In this document: positions 47,683 to 59,205 of the stretch, one piece after another | Layout of the letters: the number at the start of each line of letters is the position of its first letter | Position numbering within the stretch: the first letter of the stretch is position 1 | Source of the DNA: Aporrectodea caliginosa | Taxonomy: Eukaryota > Annelida > Clitellata > Crassiclitellata > Lumbricidae | NCBI GenBank assembly: GCA_020284085.1 | Contig: JACEVL010000806.1 | Span: forward strand, 413,001 to 477,000 | Length of the DNA stretch: 64,000 nt | Direction: 5' to 3' | Notes under the pieces: generated by a model | What the model saw: only the letters and a program-made list of their open reading frames with translations | Told to the model about the DNA's origin: nothing | Database searches by the model: none | Program-made: the position numbers and the translations under genes

Positions 47683-47854
47683 TTAAATCCTAAAATCACA
47701 ATCATTAAATCATAATCATCAAGGGTGAATACAACAACACAGTCCAGACAGAACAGGACCATAAACGAAAGGCTGGTCAGAAAACAAGCAAATCACCAAC
47801 TACAAATGACCCTGAACAATGAAAATACATATCCAGTCAGACATTGTCACTGAC

Positions 47855-47955
47855 CTTTCTTCTTTCACATGTCCTGTCCAATCCCTATCTTCCGGACAAG
47901 GTTTCTTCTTCAACGCTAGCTTCTCCTCTGTAATTTCTGCACCGTGATCCCTTGA
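47855..47955 (-). CDS. SKI: SKI/SnoN, coding exon 2 (linker)
   Basis: This 101-nt exon lies 13 kb into the gene. Read on the minus strand, the acceptor is TGTGTTTTAG and the donor is AAAG/GTCAGT. It starts in phase 0, as exon 1 requires, and ends with two bases (AG), which exon 3 (starting with G) completes as Arg. It encodes SRDHGAEITEEKLALKKK, then PCPEDRDWTGHVKEE. I found it by the frame requirement: no other join of exon 1 to exon 3 keeps the frame. The charged, Lys/Glu-rich composition fits the poorly conserved SKI linker. Protein similarity is too weak to confirm it alone; the support is phase fit, splice sites and absence of stops. Confidence 0.8.
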
Positions 47956-48038
47956 CTAAAACACACAACACACACACCCAGAATAATAAACAGTGAAACT
48001 AAGTGGTACTCCTAATCCAATTTATATAGAGCTTGTCC

Positions 48039-48097
48039 TGGACAAGGTTTCTAAGTCTTCAACCGCTAGCTTTTGGTTTCGACAATGTAATTTCTGT
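48039..48097 (-). repeat. Partial duplicate of SKI exon 2
   Basis: GGACAAGGTTTCT, CTTCAAC, GCTAGCTT and TGTAATTTCTG occur in the same order at 47894-47939 (inside SKI exon 2) and 48041-48097, with small insertions. The duplicate, read on the minus strand, lacks the exon's acceptor, and its frame differs, so it does not look like a usable alternative exon. Confidence 0.55.
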
Positions 48098-48107
48098 ATT
48101 ACAGTGA

Positions 48108-48270
48108 TAAACTGTTGAAGACATGTAGAGAGAGCATTTAACATAAATGCTCTCCTTTTTAAAAATTAGTCACTTCACACGCTCTTTCTATAAGAATCAT
48201 TCACCTTGAATGCTCTTTCTCTTAGAGTCATTCACCTCAAATGCTCTCTCTACATGTCTTCAACAGTTTA
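48108..48270. mobile_element. Foldback/MITE-like element with 32-bp inverted ends
   Basis: TAAACTGTTGAAGACATGTA with the adjoining GAGAGAGCATTT (48108-48139) is perfectly inverted at 48239-48270. The interior has ATGCTCT repeats. A second copy of the internal part and right end lies at 48957-49101 in direct orientation. Confidence 0.8.
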
Positions 48271-48306
48271 GCTTATTAAGCTAATACAATATAGAGCATT
48301 GTCCGT

Positions 48307-48364
48307 AAACCAAAATGCGGTTAGCAATTGGTGCAATAAAGGATATACTTACTTACTTACTTAG
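48307..48364 (+). repeat. ACTT-tailed LINE 3' terminus
   Basis: GTAAACCAAAATGCGGTTAG, then CAATTGGTGCAATAAAGGAT and (ACTT)n: the terminal 58 bp of the family at 13210-13416. Confidence 0.7.
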
Positions 48365-48956
48365 GACGCTTTACACTGCAAACTGTCAGTTCAAATGCTA
48401 AGAATTACACAGTAATTGTATGTCATAATTGCATAAACAGCACATTCTGACCTCTGTGTTTTAAACAAGAAGGGTTATGGCTTTCTGAATAGGTGCAGGA
48501 AGACTGTTCCAGTCAAGTGGACCAACGACCCAAAAGGTCATAATAAAATGCACTTCTAAGAAGGCAAAACTGTGTGGCAGTTGACACTGCACTGACAGAT
48601 GGCACTTTGAACTGAACATATGTCAATATAATCCAAGTTTCAGCAATTGGTCAATTGGACCTAGTCTTGCATTTACAAAGTTAGCAGATTATCAGAATCA
48701 TGGGAACACTGCAACAGATGGTAAATTGGTTTGTTTTGTTTTTAAGAGATCACATCACAAAACAGAATCTGATCTAGGCACTTGGTAAAAGTCATGACAC
48801 TGCGATCCGTTCACAGAGTATCAGATGATTACTGTCATTTCCAGTCTATAAATTATGTGCTCACATATTTAGCACAGTCACAATTATGCATGTAATAAAT
48901 GCAAGCTGGCCTAATCACAAGAAAGGAACAACAAATTATCTTCTTGTCAAAAGTCG

Positions 48957-49101
48957 TTCAACATAAATGCTCTCCATTTTAAAAATTAGTCAATTCACAT
49001 GCTCTTCCTATAAGAATCATTCACCTCGAATGCTCTTTCTCTTAGAATCATTCACTCCAAATGCTGTTTCTCTACATGTCTTCAGCAGTTTAGCTTATTA
49101 A
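48957..49101. mobile_element. Second copy of the foldback element (left end missing)
   Basis: This matches 48144-48278 with about 10 differences (ATAAATGCTCTCC ... CTACATGTCTTCAGCAGTTT and AGCTTATTAAG). The shared flank AGCTTATTAAG beyond the inverted repeat suggests a local duplication rather than two insertions. Confidence 0.75.
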
Positions 49102-49199
49102 GGGACAGCTACTTTTCATCATTTTCTCCTCTTCTCCTCCATTTTCCTATATGGATCAGAACGCTAGACAAAGCAAAAGCACAATGAGAAAAGAATTCT

Positions 49200-49570
49200 C
49201 ACAGCAGAAATGAGCTGGCTACGAAAAACTGCTGGGATTTCAAAACTACTCAAATCAGATTTGATGGCATAAGACAGTTATTAGGTATCCAAACAGCTCT
49301 GCTAGACAAAGCTGGTCAATAAAAACTCCCATGGTTTGGACAAGTGGAGAGAATGCCAGGCGACCGAATTCCTAACAATGCACTACATGCAAGATTAGAA
49401 GGAAAGAGAAACAAAGGCAGACCAAGACTACGTTGGATAGACACTACAAATGAGGCCATGACAAGACTTGAGTAACAGTGACATGAGCATGGGCATGACA
49501 AATGACGGAGGACAATGGAGATAACTTATTCCTGCTGGCGTCAGAAACTGATGATGAAGATGATGAAGAC
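49200..49570 (+). mobile_element. LINE 3' end, (GAT)n-tailed family, copy 3
   Basis: It shares AACAATGCACTACATGCAAG, AACAAAGGCAGACCAAGACT, GACAATGGAGATAACTTATT and the tail AACTGATGATGAAGATGATG with copies 1 and 2. Confidence 0.82.
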
Positions 49571-49904
49571 TGTTTCTCCTTCTAGGAAGAAAGGAAGCAT
49601 TGCACATCTCAGTCATATGATACTGCACAGGATCATCTGTCATTCAGCAGGTACACTGGTACACACTGGCTTTGCATCTAACCCCTAGGAAATAGGTTAA
49701 ACTCTTCTATCAAAAACACATCAATCAAGGGAGACCTAAACCAACCAGATGAGACCTTCAGTGGCTATCGACACAGAAAACACAAGTGCCTTCTACAAAA
49801 TCTACTACACAAACATATGCTACCCATATCTCTCTAATATGCTATCATTCGGCTTCAGCCATGCTAGGGCGCTATATAAATTTTTTACTATCATCATCAT
49901 CACT

Positions 49905-49984
49905 GTTATTATTACTATTATTATTATTATATTTATAATTAATATTACGATTATTACCATTATCACTATTATTATTATTATCAC

Positions 49985-50056
<72 letters not shown>

Positions 50057-50090
50057 TACATTATTATTATAATCATCATTAATACTACTG
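49905..50090. repeat. (ATT)n microsatellite
   Basis: A pure ATT core at 49985-50047, with imperfect flanks. Confidence 0.95.
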
Positions 50091-50885
50091 ATAATAATAT
50101 GAAATGCAAAAGACATGCCATTCTTTGTGCTGGTTAACTGCTACTTGCAGAGCATGTTAAAAGTTAAAAACTTATGTTGGCCAATGCATAAACCACCCTA
50201 GGCCTCTATAACCAGCTTTAATGGCATATGATACCCAGGAGAGCTGTGTAATATATGGGACTAGAATGATATAAGCGATGCCTGAACCCGGTTGTGATGG
50301 GCTGGCTAGGGCAAAGTGGTTCTGGATCATTTGTTAAAGCCAAAAAATGCAAACATAAATGTGTATGTTTTTATATACAATATAGGGACAGTATTTTACT
50401 GTATTTTTCTTTAATCAATCAACAGGAGCAGACAGAATGCTGCTCCTTTATGTATCGCTTTGACCTTACACCAGGGGTCCATGCCTCGACCCTGCTCATT
50501 TTTCAAAGAATTGATCGGGTGAGATCCTTCACCAATGCTTTCCTTTTTGAATGGGGCCATCGTGTACGGACCGTTCTAGCCCCAGATGTAAATCCTTAAA
50601 CAAGCCACCTTTGGGAAGCGAATCGCGATCCGCATTCCGCACGCCTCTTACACAGGGGGGCGCAGCCTACGTAAGTAGACTGTTCAGAAAAAAAATTATT
50701 TATGAAAAATCACATGCATAGGGGCTTAAAATGCATTTATATACACAACATACCTAGAGAAATCCTACTTTAATATCTCAATGGCAAGTGACCTCTCAAG
50801 GAGGTGTAAATTCTTGAAATAGCGTGAACAATAGTGATATTAGTGACGAACCATTTGTTAAAAAATAGTTATTTTCTATTTTTCA

Positions 50886-52480
50886 GTGTTTCCAATCCAT
50901 ATTCCTGTTAATACTCTTCTATCTGATAATATAGCAAGGGTGAACAGACGGTGTCTGATTGATGACCAATTATTTGTGGCTAGCTTGGACAGAATAAATA
51001 CCACGCCACGTCAGGCAATGCACATAGTTGCCCCAGCATTAAAAGCAGTGGGTACCAATGTTAATGATCTGACTCTGTGCACAACTTCAGTGTATGAGGC
51101 ACGTAAGAAGACCTGTTCCTCTATTGAACAAGACGTTATAGCTTAATTCTGCCCTAAGACACCCTTGCTGTTCCTTTCCATGGTAAGTTGCTGCCAGATG
51201 ATGAGGGTGTCAATGCTGATCGCATGGCAGTTGTTGTGTCTGGCATAGGAATTGAAAAGCTTCTAAAAATTCCTCACTGCCTGGCTCTGGAACTGGTGAC
51301 CTGATGTGGAATAAGGTTGTTGACACCTCAGAGAGTAGGAAGGGGTGTCAGAATGGCTGGCTGGGTTGTGCTTTAACCGTTATTCAAGAGACCTTTGACA
51401 AATGCCTAATTCTTGGTTTGTAGACACCATTTGTTTGAAATAATTGCAGCAGCAGTCTTTGATTTATTCTTTGTCTCCTCTGTGCCACAAAATGCAATTT
51501 TTGCCAGTTTCAAAAATCAGTGGCCTCTCATAGACCAAAGCAACACTGACTGACCTAGTAAGGACACAAAAGGCTGTTCTTTGACTGACAGTGAGAAAAT
51601 GTGGCTAGAGCAGAACCACCAAGTTGTAGTTCAGTTTCTGTCGCAGCTAGTGCAGTCAATCAGCCACGGCAAGACTATACTTAGAGTTCATAAAGCTCAG
51701 TATTGGTGCACTTGATGAGGCCAATCGTTTTGGTGATGGTGAAAGTATCCACTTCAGTCAACCCGATGCATATCATCATGCCAGGTGGATGATGAAGGGC
51801 ATATTATTGCACGAAGATACTTCGTTTCAGAGAGCAGTTCAAGATGAATCCAAAGAACTGCATGTTATGAGAAAAATTTGCCAGTTTACCATCACCCTGT
51901 ATGTTAAGGCATGGTTCAATGCACCCGTAACCTGTTGTGATGTTCCTTACAATGATCTGTGAAAGCTACAGAGCATGGAAGCTTCTCACAGCATTGTTAG
52001 CCAAGTTGCAGAAGTAGCCCTTCATAAACTGAAAGGCATAGCCTATCTGGTACATCAGAGAAGGTTTGGCAGGATTGTCAATATTTCTTACAAGACCCTT
52101 GCCCACAATAAGGAACAAATGGTTTCCGCATTACACATGCCACAGAACAAAATTGATTTAACAAGAGTTGATCCAAAACCATCAAGACATTTAAGGAGAA
52201 AACTTTATCTGAGTTCGTGACACAGCAATCGATGCATCTAGTTACTACCCTCAAACTCGGTCAAGATTTTGTATCTTCTGATCCCGAAACGTGGAATAGC
52301 GGAGAAGATTCCCCGACATGCCAAAGACACTGTTTCTGCACTTTCTCTTATTAATGACTGTGCTAAGTGTGCGGCACTGACTTTAACTTGGCACTAATAC
52401 ACGATGAACAGCAGCGTCAGCTCATCTTCCCAGTAGTCGATACCACCGAAAGCAGATGCCTACTGCTCCACCCAAGAAGA
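50886..52480 (+). pseudogene. Decayed copy of an uncharacterised repetitive invertebrate protein gene
   Basis: The + strand keeps a long, frame-broken protein similarity. It reads ARVNRRCLIDDQLFVASLDR, PRQAMHIVAPALKAVGTNV, and YEARKK (50930-51115). Then come GKLLPDDEGVNADRMAVVVS (51180-51245), HHLFEIIAAAVFDLF with FASFKNQWPLIDQS (about 51425-51545), AYHHARWMMKGIL (51768-51810) and FTITLYVKAWFNAPV (51892-51935). It ends with a segment open from 51975 to 52220. From memory these blocks, in this order, match a multi-copy family of uncharacterised proteins in many invertebrate genomes; I cannot name a function. At least three frameshifts and several stops make it inactive. TATTTTTCAG just before 50886 could be an old acceptor, suggesting a DNA-level copy rather than a processed one. 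Confidence 0.65.
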
Positions 52481-53449
52481 TCTTCCCTCTTCAGTGACAG
52501 ACAATAGGCAGTATTTTAATAGCAGAAACACGAACACTGCACAGTTGTATAATTGTTGTATAGTAACAGTCTTAACAGATTACTAATTAAGCAGTATTGT
52601 AACACGTGTAGTTTATAATACTGTATTCTGCATTTTGTAACAGTAATTGATACAATACATTAGTTCACTAAGATTTTTTAATTTTGAAAAAATTGCACTT
52701 TTTGAAAACTTTGTCAGCTTTGAGCTGTCACTTAACATGATCCCAGAGCCAAAAGATTTCACTGAGTTGTTTATAAGACCAAATGTCACAAATCCAGAGG
52801 GTATGCGTGGTGAAAATGTGAAATTATTTTTTCCCCATGTGCAAGTTGAACACCCTACTACGAAGGCTCTAACCATTGTAGCTAACCGGGTCAGTAAATG
52901 CACCCACAGCATCTCCCAAGAATGCCTAGCCAAACTTAACTCAGTACTAGTCGTGTTCACGTCTGATGAATATATCTTAAATTTAATAATATGCTAAAAA
53001 ATTCTATAGCATATAAATTAGGGTTTGACCGAATCTTGATCCGCAAATGGGTTCACATGGACGTTGCCCTACAATTTGTCATTAATGGCTATGTCCACGC
53101 ATAATTTTACCTTTGAGCATAATGTTCGCCAAAGAAGTCACCTTCCTAGTAGCCAGCATCATATACTAATATCTCAGTTTTTATTGCATTCTCTGTAGTC
53201 CGGTTAGCTGTGTGAAAATGTAAGGATGCCGGGTTGCATACGGGCATGCTGTGGAAGATGTCAACAGTTGAAGGTTTCCAATGAAATTTTAATCAGATGT
53301 GTAACAGGGCGGCTCGCTTAAAGACCTTGTCCAATTATTTCAGTGAGGTCCATGTCCCATTTGCTCTTCTCCTTCCATCTATCATGCAGGGCAGAAGCAA
53401 AGGATTTTCTCACTGGATACCATCCTCTATCACACATCCTGGCAGCCTC

Positions 53450-53520
53450 CTGTGGCCTTTTCTCCTCCTCCTCCTCCTTCTCCTCCTCCTCCTCGTCCTC
53501 CATCTTTGTCTTCTGCCTCC
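53450..53520. repeat. (CTC)n/(CCT)n stretch
   Basis: Polypyrimidine run producing poly-Glu on the minus strand. Confidence 0.9.
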
Positions 53521-54109
53521 CGTTCTTTGATATGGTACCAGAAGAGTCATCTTTTAAATCAATCATGATCCAGAAGAAACTGGGGCACAAAAAAGAGCCA
53601 TATGGCTAAAATTATTCACAGTCAACAGCTCGGGGCTAAAGTAACTGCAAGAAATCGACTCACTGGCTCATTGACTGGCTGAATGATTGGCTGATTATAT
53701 ACACAGCTGCTATTCGCTACATATGTCCTGCATAGACCTAAAAAAAGCCACAATTCATGCGTGTAGGATGGGTCCACAAGTCTAAATGCACCGTAGTCAA
53801 AACAGCTATGGTTCTGTGCTGATTTTTCAATTTACCCATTCAAACAGAAAATGGTGGATTTGTAAATGGATCTCGGTTCACCTGACCATAACCTATTTAC
53901 CGGTATTCCATCTGGTGCAAAATTCCTTCTGGCTGACTGACTGTAAGATGTACTGACAAAAGGGCGTTCATTTCTGCTTCAACAGCTAGGCTGCAAAGTT
54001 GATCAACCTCTGCACACCACAAGTGCAACAAAGGCACAGCATAATAAGATGCTCAAAACATCAGAATCTGATATCAAACTATTATCAAGAAATATTTCTA
54101 TTCTCACTT

Positions 54110-54490
54110 TCCCCACTTACTCATTATCCACCTCTCTATTCCTCCTCCTCCTCTTCCATTAGTTTATCTTCCTCTCCTTCTTTTTCTCCATTCCCGCCTT
54201 CTTCTCCATCTTTGTCCTCCACTTCCAACTTCTTCTTTTCCTCTTCCCTTAAGCCACTCCTCGTTATCCACCCCTCTATTCCGTCTCCTCCATTAGCCTC
54301 TCTTCTTCTTCTTTTCCTTGATTCCCACCATCTCCTCCATTTCTTTGTCCTCCACTTCCCTTCTTCTTCTCTTCCTCTTCCCTTAAGCCCACTCCTCGTT
54401 ATCCACCCCTCTATTCCGTCTCCTCCATTAGCCTCTCTTCCTCTCCCCTTAAGCCTCTACCTCTCCTTCCATCCCCTTCTTTCCTAACCA
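54110..54490. repeat. Polypyrimidine (CT-rich) minisatellite
   Basis: Two approximate 125-bp units share TCGTTATCCACCCCTCTATT, CCGTCTCCTCCATTAGCCTC and the following TCTTC-rich DNA (about 54263-54310 and 54396-54440). Confidence 0.8.
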
Positions 54491-54724
54491 CTCCGCTTCC
54501 TAATCCGCTTACTCCTCTAAATACTCTTACTGACCAAATCCGTCATTTAAACGGCTTACGAGCCTTCAAGTCAACCCATCACTAAGACATCAAAGCACAT
54601 GGGCTAGAGCACTAACGCCTGTCTCAGATCAGCCACGGACAACATTTCCAGGAATTTCACTCTCTAACCTTACTCCACTTAATGTCTTCTGAATGTTTAA
54701 ATAATGAGCTCCTTTAGCAACATT

Positions 54725-54975
54725 CCCGCCAGTGCAGAAATTTACTTCAGACATTTCCAGGCTCCACCTGCGCCCCTAAACAACTCACCTATAATAAAGA
54801 GTACACTGACCCTACTACACTGTCAGCAGGACGATCACGTGCTGAGGCCGAGGGCTGGCCACCGGCCCTCCTCTGCCAAGGCTAAGCAAGATGAAGTCGC
54901 TAATACCCATAGCTGCCCTTTGGGAAAAGCTTAAAGAACTAATCTTCTTTTCTATTTCTTCTTCTTCTCCTCCTC
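54725..54975 (+). mobile_element. (CTT)n-tailed SINE, copy 6
   Basis: It has CCCGCCAGTGCAGAAATTTA, CCACCTGCGCCCCTAAACAACT, GAGTACACTGACC, GATGAAGTCGCTAATACCCA and a long TCTTCTTCTCC tail. It is colinear with copy 5 from the B-box side onward. Confidence 0.78.
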
Positions 54976-55609
54976 CTCTTCCTTTTCCTCCTCTTATTCT
55001 TCCTCCTCCTCCTTATCCTAACTCCTTAGCCGAGGAATACATATGATGATATGACAAACTGCTGCAAGACAGAAACTCACGCCATTCGGTTATTCAGTAT
55101 TCCAGGTCACATCTTATTTACTCTAACAGCTGCCTCACATTGTGCCATGCCCTGTGGTGCAGTCAGTTGCATATTTTGAGCCCGTCATTTATCTTCGTTT
55201 TTCATGCTATGCAGGTTTTTTCATCTGTGCTTTTCATTAGCCATTCCTCTTGTTGCCATCTCGCACACTGTGTCATTTTTTAATTTTTATATCACAGCAC
55301 CCTTTTCTTCAGCCTCAGCTGTGCGATTGGGCTATATAAATTGCCCTATTATTCCCATTATCATTATCATCATTACGTATCAGGATATGATATATCACCT
55401 TTAATGCCTCAAACAGTCTTCAGGTCCTCGTTAATCAATTTTAAGTGATTAATATAAATTAAATGTGCTCACAAGACGGATTCTATATAGGAAAGAAAAG
55501 TTTAGCAGAGATGAACAAATGTCAACAAGAAGTATCAACGCATCACACTGCATTTTACAAAAAAGTTTACTATGACGAATGCTTTGTTGCACTTGGGTTC
55601 AGGCATTAA

Positions 55610-55945
55610 TAAAATACAGCCCGTAAAAACAGCATTTTACTATATCCATCTAGTATCCTATAATGGGTCTTATGAAGCAGTTACCTCTACAAATATTAGT
55701 CCGCTCATTTTGACATAGCACTAATCGGTTCTGGCAATGGCAACGCTGGCCAAAACTGGTATCATTGCTGTTGAGTGATTTTTTATAAGCAGCCTTTTTG
55801 GGAGCTGAAATTTTTATAGAATGAAGTGTCTGCGAGGTCGAGTCTATCTGCCAAGTTTCTGATCGAATTAGTCGTCACAAGATTTGACTTTTTAGCCTGT
55901 GGCTCAAGCAATCAAGCAAGATTCCCGCAAGTTAAACTAGATGGA
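55610..55945 (+). mobile_element. hAT-derived segment, second copy
   Basis: It is colinear with 24800-25095: TCCATCTAGTATCCTATAAT, GAAGCAGTTAC, TGCCAAGTTTC, AGATTTGACT, AGCCTGTGGCTCAA and GCAAGTTAAACTAGATGGA. Both element ends are missing. Confidence 0.65.
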
Positions 55946-56045
55946 TAAAAATGACATGGATGTCAGTGCATTTTTTATGACCAGGCTGTATTCTGGTGCT
56001 GTGCCAAAATTCTGGCACATGTTTTGTGTATATAAGATAATATTT

Positions 56046-56047
<2 letters not shown>

Positions 56048-56079
<32 letters not shown>

Positions 56080-56080
56080 C
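56048..56080. repeat. (TA)n microsatellite
   Basis: A pure AT run; further TA/CA-rich DNA lies at 56230-56345. Confidence 0.9.
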
Positions 56081-57002
56081 TATTTTGCACAAAGCAGAAA
56101 CAGAGAAACTAAATGAACACTAGAACAAAACTTTTAGACAAAAACTCCTTCACAAATAGGCAAAGGTTGAATATATAAGATAATGTGTATTACACACATA
56201 AGTGAGAGGATGTCTAGACTATTATTGAAAAGAGTTGAATCTACGGATATGTGTATATACATATACATACATGATATGTACATATATACCACACACATAT
56301 GATATATGCATACAATATATACCATACACATATATATATATCTGTCAAAAGAATTGATTCTTAGGCCAATTGTTAGGCCTATGGCACGTGAAAACAGAGG
56401 AAATGTTGTGGCAATTCATATAAAGTGACAAAGAACTGTAGACTTTATGGATAAACGACGTTATCGAGAATGTGGTAATAAATAAGAAACGAAAGAAAGG
56501 TCAAATGAGTGCTTTTACACTGATATGGGCTACGTCATACTAATAAGTAAGCCATTTATTGACAGAGTCTCAACACCACAAGATCACAATAACAGCAGTC
56601 AACACAAACTCAAACACTTCAAGAAAATGATGCAAAAGTCAAAAGGTCAATCCAAAGAGCCATATGGACCTGCAGAGGCTAGATTGACCCTTTTCTGGAT
56701 AATATTTGGCAGTGCTCAGTAACAGTGCAAAAATTAAAAACACTATATGAGAGCATAATACACGACTGAAACAAGCTAAACATGACTGATAATTTAAGTC
56801 TTAATACACAGAGAAAAAATAGTTTTTAAATTACAAGTGGAGTTAGCCTGAATACAGTGATTGACATACAGTGATTGAAATACAGTGATTGAAATCAGAA
56901 AGCACGATGAAAAGCACTTGACAATCCCGGCCACATAGCATACCACACCGTGGACAGTTTAAAGCAGCTTAGAAGGCTTCATCCATGTTACAACCTCATT
57001 TG

Positions 57003-57212
57003 GCTGGGGGCTTGCGGTCTAGTGTTTAGGCAAAGACCTTTGGATAATAACCTGGACTGTCAATCACGGCAGAAAGACATCTCCAGATTTCTACCCAACC
57101 TGTTCCTCCTAGTAAACTCCGCTGTAAAATGAGCACATCAACTGGTGACAGAGAGGACTGGTCACTCACTCTCGCACGCCAAGGCTGAGAAAACGAAGTC
57201 GCTAACACTTCA
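57003..57212 (+). mobile_element. (CTT)n-tailed SINE, copy 7
   Basis: The tRNA-like head GGCTTGCGGTCTAGTGTTTAG is followed by CAGATTTCTACCCAACCTGTTC, AATGAGCACATC, GAGAGGACTGGTCACTC, GCCAAGGCTGAGAAAACGAA and GTCGCTAACACTT. The tail is lost. Confidence 0.72.
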
Positions 57213-57917
57213 ATTGTGTATTACATACCAAAATAGCACATTTTACGTTTGTTTGCCTTGCTATGCATGTAAGATATTAAACGTACTGTTACTACTCTCA
57301 AGCATTATCCTTCACACCAATGAGCCTTCGCGAGTTTATTGTAAGGCACCATATAAATGGCCATACACATACATTCATCCATGAGTGCCCCATGGGGATA
57401 GATTTCTCTTCTTCTGAACCACAGCAAATGAGGGCACTCTTCTGTCTGTCCCACAAGACTTAAATGTGGTCTTTATTGTTTATTGTATTTTGTTTATTTA
57501 TTAACAGAGAATTAATCAACACAATAATACAGCAATATCAACAGTTAGAACAAATACTTCTGCAACATCTCACATAATCATGAATCAAGCATTTAACTGA
57601 TGACATTATCATATGAATGCCTGCTCAATCCTCACCTGTCCATCTTAATTAATAATCTACATGAAATCCAGGTGATGACTGCAGTTGTATTATTATGCTT
57701 ATCTTAAGGCAGTGCCTCTAGTGTCTGCATCAGAATGGAATTTGCGTTTCATCCACTTCACATAACTCTGCTTCTGGTGATTTCCTGATGGCTGTCAGTG
57801 CAAAAGGGGTCACGACCTCATGAAATAATCACATTGGAAATTCCCTTCTGACAGAAATCGATCATGATCACAGCAGAGTGCCTCAGGAACTGAATAGCAC
57901 ACAGCATGAGACATCTT

Positions 57918-57918
57918 G

Positions 57919-57950
<32 letters not shown>

Positions 57951-58180
57951 CAAAGACAGAGAGACACACACACAAAGATACATACAGATACATACACACA
58001 GATACATACACATTAATACACCCAGATACACACAAACACACATACACACAGATATACACACAGATATACACAGATACACATGCAGATACACACGCACATA
58101 CATATGCAGATACACAGATACACAAGCAGATATACACAGATACACACACAGATATACACAAATATATACACACAGACAAC
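57918..58180. repeat. ACAGA/ACACAGATA simple repeat
   Basis: CAGA units grading into ACACACAGATA units. Frames on both strands are repeat translations. Confidence 0.93.
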
Positions 58181-58854
58181 ACAGAAAGTGCAAGATCCAG
58201 TGCTATCAAACTACTCCAGTCTCGGAAAGTAGCAATCTGCTGGAGTGCTGCACTCTGCATACCATTACTCACAGCAAACACGAGACACAGATCTCTGCAG
58301 GGCAAACACAAACTACTGATAACTGGAAACTCTGTTGCCAATCACCCACAACCCAGAAATATCAGAACCTTTTAAAAAAATAATATCCTGCCGACTCCTT
58401 CAGAATGTGACCTTCAGATAAATCTTGACTCATGTACATAAATGAATTCTAGGTCAAACCATCCATCCATGTTTGCACAAGCCTGCCACCCATGACTCTT
58501 CTAGTGAGCAATGTTAACCATCTGACAATTTAGCTCTGTAAAAAATGACACTTAACATCATGAGACTAGCTGCAGACGTATTTTTATTTATTTTTTCCTG
58601 TTAAGCGCTTCGTGCAAGATTCCTATTTTGTTTCTGCGCATTATAAATGACAGCTTAATAATAATAATAATAATGTTGTAATCCAAGGTAATCTTTGGTC
58701 AACTGAAGTGACATCACCTAAACTACGGCACTGGCTCAGTCAATTCCAGCTGGGCTCTGAATGAGAAAGCAGTTGTGTTTTTGCTCACTGCTTCTGTGAT
58801 TTGATGCAAATTTTCTGACGAGTATAGCAATTGGAAGCATGAAGAAAGATGAGG

Positions 58855-59205
58855 CTAAGTGAAGTACTCAAGAGAAAGTGAGTGAGGTGAGGCAAGATAA
58901 TTCAAGGAGGCGAGTGATGTTAGATGAGGTAAGGTAACTTCAGGAGGCTACTAGGTTCAGTTAAATGAGGTCATTTGAAGAGGTGACTGAGATTAGGTTA
59001 TGTAAAAGGTAATTTAAAGAGACTAATGAAGTCCGTTGAAGTGAGGTAATTTCAAGAGGTGAGTGATGCAAGGTGAGTTGAGGTAAACATAGGGGTGACT
59101 GAGGTGAAGAGAGGCAGTTTGAGGAGTTGAGTAAGGTAATTATGCTTAGGAGGTGATTCAGTTTAGGTGAGGTGGGGTAATCTAAAAGGGTCACTGAGGT
59201 CTGAC
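58855..59205. repeat. Degenerate GAGGTGAGGTAA minisatellite
   Basis: About eight diverged units built on GGTGACTGAGGTTAGGTGAGGTAATTT-like sequence, spaced roughly 40-45 bp. No coding signal. Confidence 0.7.

Larger units (their letters stand above)
33070..47854 (-). other. SKI intron 2 (14.8 kb)
   Basis: No host exon recognised. Repeats are listed separately. Stretches without identified content: 33,630-34,040, 37,340-38,680, 39,260-39,960, 40,050-43,150, 43,330-44,590, 45,490-46,500 and 46,690-47,360. One purine-rich segment (45,230-45,420) contains two copies of GAGCAACATGACTTCAAGCA about 90 bp apart. Confidence 0.55.

Noticed and set aside
52647..52997. 116-codon + frame after the decayed gene copy
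   Set aside because: Reads smoothly but has no recognisable homology, and the overlapping minus frame is equally long; may be a further part of the decayed copy, not supportable.
53318..53590. Minus-strand 90-codon frame with poly-Glu, a possible extra SKI exon
   Set aside because: Exons 1, 2 and 3 already join in perfect phase; the frame is mostly a (CTC)n translation and its splice sites are weak.
57810..58383. Frames of 127-165 codons on both strands
   Set aside because: CAGA/ACACAGATA microsatellite translations.
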